This document shows, in pieces, positions 51,932-60,141 of a DNA stretch of 64,000 bases (position 1 is its first letter; each line of letters begins with the position of its first letter). This stretch comes from CAZBBC01 sp964489835 (lineage in GTDB: Bacteria; Calditrichota; Calditrichia; JAJRVZ01): NCBI GenBank assembly GCA_964489835.1, contig CAZBBC010000001.1:1-64000 (forward strand), given 5' to 3'. Both the position numbers and the translations under genes were made by a program. The notes under the pieces were generated by a model. That model was given only the letters and a program-made list of their open reading frames with translations. It was not told the DNA's origin and searched no databases.

Positions 51932-53662
51932 TTACTTAGATTTACCGTTTCCATCCGTTATCTTTTGCTGGATAATGGTCCATAGATTAAACAGCGTGTA
52001 ATAAAGATTTAAACCGGATGGGAACTGGTTAAAAATCAAAAGCATAAAAACGGGCATAAGATAGACCATCGCTTTTTGTTTGGGATCCTGCATCGTCATT
52101 TTCGATTGAAAAATCATGGTTCCCGCCATTAAAATCGGTAGAATATTAAATTGATCTCCATACATTGGCAATGAAAAAGGCAGGGTAAAAATTGTATCCG
52201 CCCTGGATAAATCATCTATCCAGCCGGGAATAAAAGAGGCGCCTCGCAATTGTATGGTGGACCGAAACACAATAAACAAGGCGGCCAGGAGGGGCAATTG
52301 CAGCAGCATCGGAAGGCATCCTCCCATCGGATTAATCCCATGCTCTTTGTATAATTTCATTGTCTCTTTGTTCATCCGCTGTGGATCGCTTTTATATTTT
52401 TCTTTGAGTTCCGCAAGCAATGGTTGTACGCGACTCATTTCCTTCATAGATTTATAACTTTTTTTGGTTAGCGGATAGACGACGATTTTAACCAAAATGG
52501 AAAAAAGGATAATAACGAGACCATAGTTTGGAATAAACAACTGGAAAAATTTAAATACTTTTAAAATAAATAGACTGATGGGGCGGAACGTGCGTTCATA
52601 CCAGCCGTGGTTCATAACCAACTGATCCAGGCCATTGTTATAATCAGACAAAATAGAATGATCAAGCGGTCCCATGTATATTCTATACGTATCATCAATA
52701 CCATAATTAACAACGGTGCTGACTATCGATGTATTATATCGTCGTTCTAATATATCACCGACTTTAACACCCTCCCCCCCGAATATGGCACCCGTGGTTT
52801 TGCTCCTTGTCGGAATGATCGCTGACACAAAATATTTTGTTCGGGTGGCAATCCAATCAGTTTTACCATTCATCGGAATTGAATTCACACGTTCCTCTGA
52901 GTCAATGCTGAAATTTTCTAGTTCTCCCCCCATACTGGCATAAGATTCACTATATGAATAATCCTCACTCGAATTACTTTCATTCGTCGGCATACCGTTT
53001 ATCCAGCTGATTTCATAATCATCGTTTAATAAAAGATCTCCGGCCTTTGCAATTTTGAACTGTAAGTCGATATGATAGCTACCGCCATAAATTGTTATCT
53101 CTTTGTGTATGATCATCCCCTCTATCTCTAATTCATAACGCAAGGTATAAGTTTCTTCCGCTTTCAGGTCAATTTTTTGGGGAACGTCATCAATCATTTT
53201 AAATGGGTAATCGTTCAAATTGACTTTCCGACCGGATGTGGTAATAAAAGTAATCTCCATACCATTTTTCATAGATCCGTCGATGATCTTTGCCGGTTCC
53301 CCTAACCAGGTATCATAAGCTTTCAAGTACCAGAATTGAAAATTCCCGCCGCCCTGGTTCGATATGGCAGCCGAGATCTTTTGTGTTTCTATTGTCGTAA
53401 TAACAGCCTCGGAAAATTCTACAACGGCAGGTTCTTGTATCTCTTCTCTCTCTTCTGAAAAAATATCTGGCGTTTTGCTCTCAACAGATCTTGCAATTTG
53501 TTGATTGTTTACCGGTTTATCCTCTTGTGTCGGCTCTTCTGAAAATTCTGTCTGCTGTTTTTCCTGAACGACCGTTTCATCATATATAAGACTATAATAA
53601 GACGGTAAAAGAAGTATGATTACTGTGATGATAACAATTGCTAATAGTGATTTTTTATCCAT
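51932..53662 (-). CDS. yidC: Membrane protein insertase YidC
   Basis: YidC inserts and folds inner-membrane proteins. The 576-residue protein is the Gram-negative form: an N-terminal membrane anchor, a large periplasmic domain (about 60-340) and the conserved C-terminal five-helix core (YGLVIILFSILVKIVVYPLTKKSYKSMKEM, LYKEHGINPMGGCLPMLLQLPLLAALFIVF, FNQFPSGLNLYYTLFNLWTIIQQ). The hydrophilic-groove Arg or Lys is not pinned down by eye. It is part of the rpmH-rnpA-yidD-yidC order conserved near origins. Confidence 0.97.
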   Translation of the reverse strand: MDKKSLLAIVIITVIILLLPSYYSLIYDETVVQEKQQTEFSEEPTQEDKPVNNQQIARSVESKTPDIFSEEREEIQEPAVVEFSEAVITTIETQKISAAISNQGGGNFQFWYLKAYDTWLGEPAKIIDGSMKNGMEITFITTSGRKVNLNDYPFKMIDDVPQKIDLKAEETYTLRYELEIEGMIIHKEITIYGGSYHIDLQFKIAKAGDLLLNDDYEISWINGMPTNESNSSEDYSYSESYASMGGELENFSIDSEERVNSIPMNGKTDWIATRTKYFVSAIIPTRSKTTGAIFGGEGVKVGDILERRYNTSIVSTVVNYGIDDTYRIYMGPLDHSILSDYNNGLDQLVMNHGWYERTFRPISLFILKVFKFFQLFIPNYGLVIILFSILVKIVVYPLTKKSYKSMKEMSRVQPLLAELKEKYKSDPQRMNKETMKLYKEHGINPMGGCLPMLLQLPLLAALFIVFRSTIQLRGASFIPGWIDDLSRADTIFTLPFSLPMYGDQFNILPILMAGTMIFQSKMTMQDPKQKAMVYLMPVFMLLIFNQFPSGLNLYYTLFNLWTIIQQKITDGNGKSK

Positions 53663-53678
53663 AATTATTGTCTATGTC

Positions 53679-53903
53679 CTACCTTGAGTTTTTCTTTTTA
53701 ACCGGATCAAATCCGCCTTCATGCAGGGGATGACATTTACTGATACGTACCAGACTGTACCATATGCCCCTAATCAAACCGTGAGCCTGAATAGATTGAT
53801 AACTATATTCAGAACACGTGGGATAAAACCTACAATGTGGGGAAAATAAAGGTGATATAAATTTTCTATATATGTTAATTAATAAAAGTAGAAATGTTTT
53901 CAT
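53679..53903 (-). CDS. yidD: Membrane-protein insertion efficiency factor YidD
   Basis: A 74-residue protein with the family signature FISPLFSPHCRFYPTCSEYSYQSI and KCHPLHEGGFDPV, which contains the three conserved Cys and Pro residues. YidD is a membrane-associated helper of protein insertion through YidC. Its start overlaps the rnpA stop by four bases and yidC follows after 16 bases, the typical arrangement. Confidence 0.96.
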   Translation of the reverse strand: MKTFLLLLINIYRKFISPLFSPHCRFYPTCSEYSYQSIQAHGLIRGIWYSLVRISKCHPLHEGGFDPVKKKNSR

Positions 53904-54238
53904 ATCGTTTGTAGCCGGCTGTCAAATTCTTCGGTCAGACCTTTATAGTCAACCGCTCCTTCATAATTATAAAGAAATAAAATTCGGTTGTACCGGGAGA
54001 ATATATGAATATGTCCCCGTATATATTCTCTGATCAACCGCTTACAATAATTTCTCCAGACAGCTTTTCCAACACGTTTTTTTATAAGTACCGCAAAGCC
54101 GAATTGATCAATTTTTACATCCCGATTTAGAAAAAATAATCCATACTTTGTGTATATTTTTTCGCCTTTCGACATGAGTTCTTTTATATCAGTATCTTTT
54201 TTGATCGGTAGAATTTTATGCAGAGCGGATAAATTCAT
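53900..54238 (-). CDS. rnpA: Ribonuclease P protein component
   Basis: RnpA assists the RNA subunit in trimming tRNA 5' ends. The 112-residue protein contains the RNR motif region, with KKRVGKAVWRNYCKRLIREYIRGH showing the conserved basic signature. The ATG at 54238 (or the GTG at 54241) lies inside rpmH, giving a 23- to 26-base overlap. The N terminus has a short extension (MNLSALHKILPIKK) compared with most RnpA proteins, and I see no strong ribosome-binding site, so a later start cannot be excluded. Confidence 0.92.
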   Translation of the reverse strand: MNLSALHKILPIKKDTDIKELMSKGEKIYTKYGLFFLNRDVKIDQFGFAVLIKKRVGKAVWRNYCKRLIREYIRGHIHIFSRYNRILFLYNYEGAVDYKGLTEEFDSRLQTI

Positions 54239-54374
54239 CACTAACCGTTAATTTTTTTCTTCCTTTGGCTCTTCGCCTTCCCAATACCGCACGTCCATTC
54301 TTTGTGCTCATTCTTTCCCGAAAACCATGTTTATTTTTACGTTTCCGGTTACTTGGTTGATATGTTCTTTTCAT
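54216..54374 (-). CDS. rpmH: 50S ribosomal protein L34
   Basis: A 52-residue L34 read from ATG at 54374. The sequence begins MKRTYQPSNRKRKNKHGFRE and continues RMSTKNGRAVLGRRRAKGRK followed by KLTVSDEFIRSA, matching L34 nearly throughout. It is longer than most L34 proteins because its stop lies inside rnpA, so the last eight residues are encoded by DNA that also holds the rnpA start. It is the first gene of the rpmH-rnpA-yidD-yidC order. Confidence 0.96.
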   Translation of the reverse strand: MKRTYQPSNRKRKNKHGFRERMSTKNGRAVLGRRRAKGRKKLTVSDEFIRSA

Positions 54375-54638
54375 ATTTTATTCCTATTTATACCTGTTGT
54401 ATTAAATAACGCCGAAACTTATTATTTTAATATATTTACACGAACTAATCAAGACATATACCATAAATTTATCGAATCATAAATAGACTAATTAAAATAT
54501 CTTTTACAACAGGGTAAATTCAGGTTAACAAATACAAGTTACAAAATAAATATCCTCGATAAAAAATATCATGAAATTAATTTACAGAACAAATAGTTAT
54601 AGAATAATCAGCTAAATTAATATTGGATATTCAGATCA

Positions 54639-55241
54639 ATGAATGAAAAAAAGATGTGGGACCAGCGTTATAGCACAAAAGAATTTGCCTATGGTAAAGA
54701 ACCTAACGATTTTTTGGTACAAATTGCTGAACATATTCCAAAGGGAAGACTTCTTTGTTTGGCCGAAGGAGAAGGTAGAAATGCAGTATATCTTTCCGGA
54801 ATGGGACATGATGTTCATGTTGTTGACTTCTCTCTTGCTGGATTGCATAAAGCGACTTTATTGGCTAAAGAACGTTCAGTAAAAATCAAAACTTTTTTAG
54901 AAGATCTTGCAAATTTTAAAATTGGTATTGGTACCTGGGACGCGATTGTTTGTATTTTTTGTCATTTATCACCTAAACCACGAAAAAATCTGCATAGAAA
55001 AATAATGCTTGGTTTACGTCGCGGTGGGGTCTTTGTTTTAGAGTCATATTCATCCGCTCAATTAAAATATAAAACCGGTGGGCCACGTACAGAAGAACTT
55101 TTGCTGGATTTGAAAACAATAAAAAGGGAATTGTATGGTCTTGATTTCAAAATTGCCCTTGAGAAAGAACGGAATGTTTATGAAGGAAAATATCACAATG
55201 GTCCTGGGGCCGTTATTCAGGTATATGCTGTTAAAACATAA
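54639..55241 (+). CDS. Class I SAM-dependent methyltransferase
   Basis: A 200-residue Rossmann-fold methyltransferase. The family motif I is LLCLAEGEGRNAVYLSGMGHDVHVVDFS with the glycine-rich SAM loop; YDAIVCIF-like strand 4 reads WDAIVCIFCHLSPK. The N terminus MWDQRYSTKEFAYGKEPNDFL resembles TehB/thiopurine S-methyltransferase-like proteins. Substrate unknown. It occupies the position beside oriC where dnaA often stands. No ribosome-binding site of note is visible. Confidence 0.82.
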   Translation: MNEKKMWDQRYSTKEFAYGKEPNDFLVQIAEHIPKGRLLCLAEGEGRNAVYLSGMGHDVHVVDFSLAGLHKATLLAKERSVKIKTFLEDLANFKIGIGTWDAIVCIFCHLSPKPRKNLHRKIMLGLRRGGVFVLESYSSAQLKYKTGGPRTEELLLDLKTIKRELYGLDFKIALEKERNVYEGKYHNGPGAVIQVYAVKT

Positions 55242-55676
55242 TAAATTTGTCGTATATAACGAGATCTCTCCCGATATTTAAATGTAAATGATAAGAATAT
55301 ATCTCCACTATATATCTCTTTTTTAATATTATTTATTCTGTGTAATTCATGAATATCAGATTTATCAAATATCCACATAGTTATTCATAATCATCTGTTA
55401 ATAAGATGTTATTTTTTTATAATATCTTGGCAATAAAGCTCTTTAAATATTTATTTTAAAAAAGTTATTAGATATTATTCACATATTTTCACAACTTATT
55501 TATAATTTTTATTATATCTTTTCCTAAATTACCGGCTTATTATAAGTTATTCACATATTCACAGGACTATATACTACAACTATATTATATTACATATATT
55601 TAAGAGTATAAAATCACCTTGATATAAATTCATTTATTAAGTATTTTTAATACACAATATACCAATTGGAGGAACT
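55242..55676. other. Putative chromosomal replication origin (oriC)
   Basis: A very AT-rich region between the methyltransferase and dnaN. DnaA-box-like 9-mers lie in one orientation: TTATTCACA at 55475-55483 and 55547-55555; near-matches ATATTCACA (55555-55563), ATATCCACA (55369-55377) and TTATTCATA (55381-55389). AT-rich DNA lies around 55565-55650. Genes left of the region run left and genes right of it run right, as expected for diverging forks. Clusters of rpmH/rnpA and dnaN/recF/gyrB flank it. Confidence 0.75.
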
Positions 55677-56789
55677 ATGAACTTTACTGTTTCAAGAAAT
55701 AGTATTTTCAAAGCATTACAAAAAGTTATTAACGTAATACCAAGTAAAACAACGATTGATATTCTTTATAATATTTTACTTACAACCGAAGAAAAAAAAT
55801 TAAAAATCGTTGCCACCGATCTTGAAATTACTCAAATCTCTTGGTGTGATTGTAAGGTAGAAGAGACTGGTTCTATCGTTCTTCCCGGAAAATTAGTAAT
55901 GGATATTTTGAGAGAAATGCCAGAAACAGATTTAACCTTTAAGGTTGATAGTAATTTTAAAATAGGTTTAAATTCACAATTTGGTGAATATAAAATATCC
56001 GGACAGAATGTGAATGATTATCCTAGTATCCCATCTCTGGAAACAGAAGAAACGGTCAAAATAAAAAATGTATATTTAAAGAGAATGATAGAAAAAACAT
56101 TATATGCTTGTTCTACCGATAATTTACGTCCAGCTTTAACAGGTGTCTTTTGTCAAATATTAAATGATCATATTCGTATGGTATCTACTGACGGACATCG
56201 ATTGGTAAAAATATCAAATTTTGATTTTTCTTCACCGAATCTTCAACGTGAATTAATCGTTCCAACCCGGGCATTGAATCTTGTTGCAAGAAATATTTCT
56301 GATGAAGGTACTCAAGAAATCATTTTAGGAAAAAATCATGTTCTTTTTAAATTCGATGATACGTTGTTGTATTCAAGAATAATAAATGAACCATATCCGG
56401 ATTATGAACGTGTTATTCCACAGAATAATACGAAAGAGCTGTCCATCAATCGTGATGTGTTAATTGCTTCTGTAAAACGTGTTTCTTTGTTTTCAAATCC
56501 TATTAGTTATCAGGTAAAGATTAGATTTAGTGATAATAAAATTGATATTTATGCACAAGATATTGATTTTGGAGGAGAAGCACATGAAAGTTTAGAATGT
56601 GTCTATGAAGCAACTGAATTAGAAATTGCTTATAACGCAAATTATTTATTAGATACTTTGAGACACGTTGGTACAGATAAAATTCGCATGTCTCTTGAAT
56701 CATCAGATGGACCGGGACTTGTCTTTCCACAGGAACAAAGAGAAAAAGAAGAACTACTTATGCTGGTGATGCCGGTTAGATTGAGTTAA
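55677..56789 (+). CDS. dnaN: DNA polymerase III beta sliding clamp
   Basis: DnaN forms the ring that tethers DNA polymerase III. The 370-residue length and three-domain pattern fit, with the N terminus MNFTVSRNSIFKALQKVINVIPSKTTIDILYN, the central RPALTGVFCQI and STDGHRLVKI, and the C-terminal LVMPVRLS. GGAGG precedes the ATG. It is followed six bases later by recF, as in most origins; dnaA is not upstream. Confidence 0.98.
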   Translation: MNFTVSRNSIFKALQKVINVIPSKTTIDILYNILLTTEEKKLKIVATDLEITQISWCDCKVEETGSIVLPGKLVMDILREMPETDLTFKVDSNFKIGLNSQFGEYKISGQNVNDYPSIPSLETEETVKIKNVYLKRMIEKTLYACSTDNLRPALTGVFCQILNDHIRMVSTDGHRLVKISNFDFSSPNLQRELIVPTRALNLVARNISDEGTQEIILGKNHVLFKFDDTLLYSRIINEPYPDYERVIPQNNTKELSINRDVLIASVKRVSLFSNPISYQVKIRFSDNKIDIYAQDIDFGGEAHESLECVYEATELEIAYNANYLLDTLRHVGTDKIRMSLESSDGPGLVFPQEQREKEELLMLVMPVRLS

Positions 56790-56795
56790 TAGTGA

Positions 56796-57908
56796 ATGAT
56801 TCTAAAAAACCTGGAGATAGAAAACTTCCGCATTTTTTCACAAATAAAAATAAGTTTTGACGATGAAATAAATATCATCTCGGGGATGAATGGACAGGGG
56901 AAAACAAGTATTCTTGAATCAATATACTACCTTGCACTCACCAAAAGCTTCCGAACCTCTAATGATAATCATGTAATTTCATATAACAAAAGCTATTTTA
57001 ATACTAAAAGTAATTTTTCTTCAAAACTTTCATCGAATAAAAAAATAAGACTTTTTTATTCCAGCCAAGAAGGAAAACACCTTTTTGTAAACAAAAAAGA
57101 AATATTAAAATTTTCGGATTATATTGGAACAGTTCCTTGCGTAATCCTGACGTTAGACGATCTAAAACTTACTCGTGGAGGTCCACAGGAAAGAAGAAAA
57201 TTTATTGATATACTCATTTCACAAATTAGTCCTGTGTATCTCGATGACCTGAAAATTTATCGGAGAACGTTACAACAAAAAAATGCATTATTAGGAAGTG
57301 AAGACAAAAATAAAATAAAAGATCAAATTTCTATCTGGAATGAAAAACTTATTGAGCACGGAACAAGAATTATATTACATCGTTTAGACGCTGTTAATTT
57401 TTTTAATACCCATTTATCTGACTATTATAATACAATTTCTGCATTACATGATAATATAATGGTTAATTACAACTCAAGCATTGGAGAAAATATAAAATCC
57501 TATGATAAAACACGTATTGAAAAATTGTTTGAAAGAAAACTTCATCTTATTTATAGGTATGAACTTGAACGAAAAATGTCAGTTGTTGGTCCACACAGAG
57601 ATGATATAATTTTTTATAAAGACGGAAAACTTTTCAGGGACTTTTGTTCTCAGGGAGAAAATAAAACCTTAGTTATTGCATTAAAATTTTTAGAGTGGGA
57701 ATACATTTCTCACGAACGACACCTAAAACCCATCTTGCTCCTTGATGATATCTTTGGAGAATTAGATGAGTTACGAATGCAAGGCATATTGAATTTCTTG
57801 GGTAAAATTGGTCAGGCTTTTATTACGACAACCTTGCAAGATAAATTTAAAAAACATTTAATGAGCAGAAAATTTATTCTTAAAGATAAAAAATTATATG
57901 ATGCCTAA
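56796..57908 (+). CDS. recF: DNA replication and repair protein RecF
   Basis: RecF is a P-loop SMC-like protein that works with RecO and RecR to load RecA on gapped DNA. The 370-residue protein begins LKNLEIENFRIFSQIKISF, has Walker A SGMNGQGKTSILE, and the signature/Walker B region KFLEWEYISHERHLKPILLLDDIFGELDE. The DGKLFRDFCSQGENKTLVIAL block is typical. It overlaps the DUF721 gene by 11 bases, a common arrangement. Confidence 0.96.
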   Translation: MILKNLEIENFRIFSQIKISFDDEINIISGMNGQGKTSILESIYYLALTKSFRTSNDNHVISYNKSYFNTKSNFSSKLSSNKKIRLFYSSQEGKHLFVNKKEILKFSDYIGTVPCVILTLDDLKLTRGGPQERRKFIDILISQISPVYLDDLKIYRRTLQQKNALLGSEDKNKIKDQISIWNEKLIEHGTRIILHRLDAVNFFNTHLSDYYNTISALHDNIMVNYNSSIGENIKSYDKTRIEKLFERKLHLIYRYELERKMSVVGPHRDDIIFYKDGKLFRDFCSQGENKTLVIALKFLEWEYISHERHLKPILLLDDIFGELDELRMQGILNFLGKIGQAFITTTLQDKFKKHLMSRKFILKDKKLYDA

Positions 57909-58191
57909 AAATAACTTTAAAGATATGCCCTCTGTCCTGAAAAAGGTATTAAATAAATATAATCTGACAGAATCTGTTTTAAAAAATAATATTATAAATA
58001 ATTGGGAATCCATGGTTGGTAAAAAGATCGCAAAACAATGTACGCCTGTCGCATTAACAGATAATATTTTAACCATTCGCGCAAAAGATAATATATGGAG
58101 ACAGGAACTTGCACATAGGCAGAAGGATTTGGTAAATTTGTTGAATGAACAGTTACAATCAACGCTTGTGAAAAAAATCAATATTATTTAA
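57898..58191 (+). CDS. DUF721 family protein
   Basis: A 97-residue protein with the DUF721 pattern: the central NNWESMVGKKIAKQCTPVALTDNILTIRAKDNIWRQELAHRQKDLVNLLNEQL. Family members commonly lie between recF and gyrB and are often linked to DciA-type loading of the replicative helicase. Helicase loading by this one is inferred from family and position. Overlaps recF by 11 bases and gyrB follows 15 bases later. Confidence 0.88.
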   Translation: MMPKNNFKDMPSVLKKVLNKYNLTESVLKNNIINNWESMVGKKIAKQCTPVALTDNILTIRAKDNIWRQELAHRQKDLVNLLNEQLQSTLVKKINII

Positions 58192-58206
58192 GCAGGGGTA
58201 CCATTA

Positions 58207-60129
58207 ATGACAGAAAAGCGGAACAAAAAATCTGAATATACAGCAGAAAATATACAAATTCTAAAGGGTTTGGAAGCAGTACGTAAAAGACCGGCAATGT
58301 ACATCGGGGATATTACTTCGCGCGGTTTACATCATCTGGTCTATGAAATAGTAGATAATAGCGTAGATGAAGCGCTTGCTGGATACGCGTCGATTATAAA
58401 AGTAAAAATAGGTAAGGACGAAATAATTACCGTTGAAGATGATGGCCGGGGAATACCGGTTGACATTCATCCAGAGGAAAAGATTCCGGCGGTAGAGGTT
58501 ATCATGACAATGTTGCATGCCGGAGGAAAATTTGACAAGAGTTCTTATAAAGTTTCCGGTGGCTTACATGGTGTGGGGGCATCAGTCGTGAATGCTTTGT
58601 CCGAATGGTGTACGGTAGAGATTTGCCGTGACGGCAATGTCTATTTTCAGAGTTATAAACGCGGGGTTGTAGATACGAAGCTTAAGATTATAGGAAAGCG
58701 AAAAAAAACAGGAACTATCATACGATTCTATGCCGATCCTGAAATTTTCAGTAAAATCGTTTACAGTTTTGATACTTTAGCCCAACGATTGCGGGAGCTT
58801 GCTTATCTTAATAAAAACCTGATCATCACATTGGAAGATGAACGTGAAAATAAAAAGGAAGAGTTTCACTATAAAGGTGGATTGATAGAATTTGTTGATT
58901 ATCTCGATTCCGCAAGAAGCCCGATTCACAAAAAACCAATTTATATCGAGAAATCTGATACTGACACACCGATAGAAATCGCTCTTCAGTACAATTCTAG
59001 TTTTACTGAGAATATTCTCACTTATTGTAATAATGTAAATACTATTGAGGGGGGAACGCATTTATCCGGCTTTAAATCTGCGTTGACCCGGACGATGAAT
59101 AATTATGCGTTAAAAAACAATTTAATAAAATCCAACGAAAAGATAACCTTTCAGGGTGAAGATGTCAGAGAAGGACTTACGGCGATTATCAGTTTAAAAG
59201 TGTCCGAACCGCAGTTTGAAGGACAAACAAAAACAAAACTAGGGAACTCAGAGCTCAAAGGTATTGTAGAGTCATTCGTAAACGAGAAACTTTTTGAATA
59301 TCTGGACGAAAATCCACCCACCGGGAAAGCGATTATTGAAAAATGCAAAAGTGCCGCCCGGGCCCGGGATGCTGCGCGTAAAGCGAGGGATTTAACACGC
59401 AGAAAATCTGCCCTGGAAAGCGGTTCCTTACCGGGAAAGCTGGCTGATTGTTCAATTAATGATCCGGATCATTGTGAGATTTATCTGGTAGAGGGAGATT
59501 CTGCCGGCGGGTCGGCGAAACAAGGCCGGGATCGGCGATTTCAGGCAATTTTGCCACTTAAAGGGAAAATACTTAATGTTGAGAAAGCACGGTTTGACAA
59601 AATTTTGTCCAATGAAGAAATTAAAACGATAGTTACTGCTTTAGGAACAGGAATCGGCGATGAAGATTTTAATGTGGAAAAATTACGTTACGGTAAAGTT
59701 ATTATTATGACCGATGCTGATGTGGACGGTTCCCACATACGTACCCTGCTTCTGACATTTTTCTATCGTTATATGAAAGAATTATTTGACTTTGGTAAAA
59801 TTTATATTGCACAACCACCGCTTTATCGTATTAAAAATAGGAACAATATATTTTATGCTTTTGACGAAGATGAAAAAGAGCTGATCATAAAGAAATTCAA
59901 TGGAGCCGGAAGTATAGATTTACAAAGATATAAAGGTTTAGGTGAAATGAACGCGGATCAATTATGGTCGACGACAATGGATCCCGAAAAAAGAACAGTT
60001 TTACAGGTTTCTCTCGAAAATGCCGCAGAGGCAGATCATATTTTTTCTACGCTGATGGGAGACGATGTAGAACCCCGGCGGGCCTTTATCGAAGCAAACG
60101 CAAAGTATGTAAAAAATTTGGATATTTAA
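58207..60129 (+). CDS. gyrB: DNA gyrase subunit B
   Basis: GyrB is the ATPase and TOPRIM subunit of gyrase. The 640-residue protein has the GHKL ATPase block (YEIVDNSVDEALAGYA, EDDGRGIPVDIHPEEK, GGLHGVGASVVNALS) and the TOPRIM motifs EGDSAGGSAKQGRDR and DADVDGSHIRTLLLTF, with the C-terminal GRVVLQ-like tail (EKRTVLQVSLENA). Length is normal for the short form. It is upstream of gyrA, 12 bases apart, forming the gyrase operon with dnaN-recF. Confidence 0.98.
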   Translation: MTEKRNKKSEYTAENIQILKGLEAVRKRPAMYIGDITSRGLHHLVYEIVDNSVDEALAGYASIIKVKIGKDEIITVEDDGRGIPVDIHPEEKIPAVEVIMTMLHAGGKFDKSSYKVSGGLHGVGASVVNALSEWCTVEICRDGNVYFQSYKRGVVDTKLKIIGKRKKTGTIIRFYADPEIFSKIVYSFDTLAQRLRELAYLNKNLIITLEDERENKKEEFHYKGGLIEFVDYLDSARSPIHKKPIYIEKSDTDTPIEIALQYNSSFTENILTYCNNVNTIEGGTHLSGFKSALTRTMNNYALKNNLIKSNEKITFQGEDVREGLTAIISLKVSEPQFEGQTKTKLGNSELKGIVESFVNEKLFEYLDENPPTGKAIIEKCKSAARARDAARKARDLTRRKSALESGSLPGKLADCSINDPDHCEIYLVEGDSAGGSAKQGRDRRFQAILPLKGKILNVEKARFDKILSNEEIKTIVTALGTGIGDEDFNVEKLRYGKVIIMTDADVDGSHIRTLLLTFFYRYMKELFDFGKIYIAQPPLYRIKNRNNIFYAFDEDEKELIIKKFNGAGSIDLQRYKGLGEMNADQLWSTTMDPEKRTVLQVSLENAAEADHIFSTLMGDDVEPRRAFIEANAKYVKNLDI

Positions 60130-60141
60130 ATAGGATAAACT

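Noticed and set aside
55242..55676. A divergent dnaA gene or remnant within the origin gap
   Set aside because: The gap is extremely AT-rich with many stops in all frames; no AAA+ motif.
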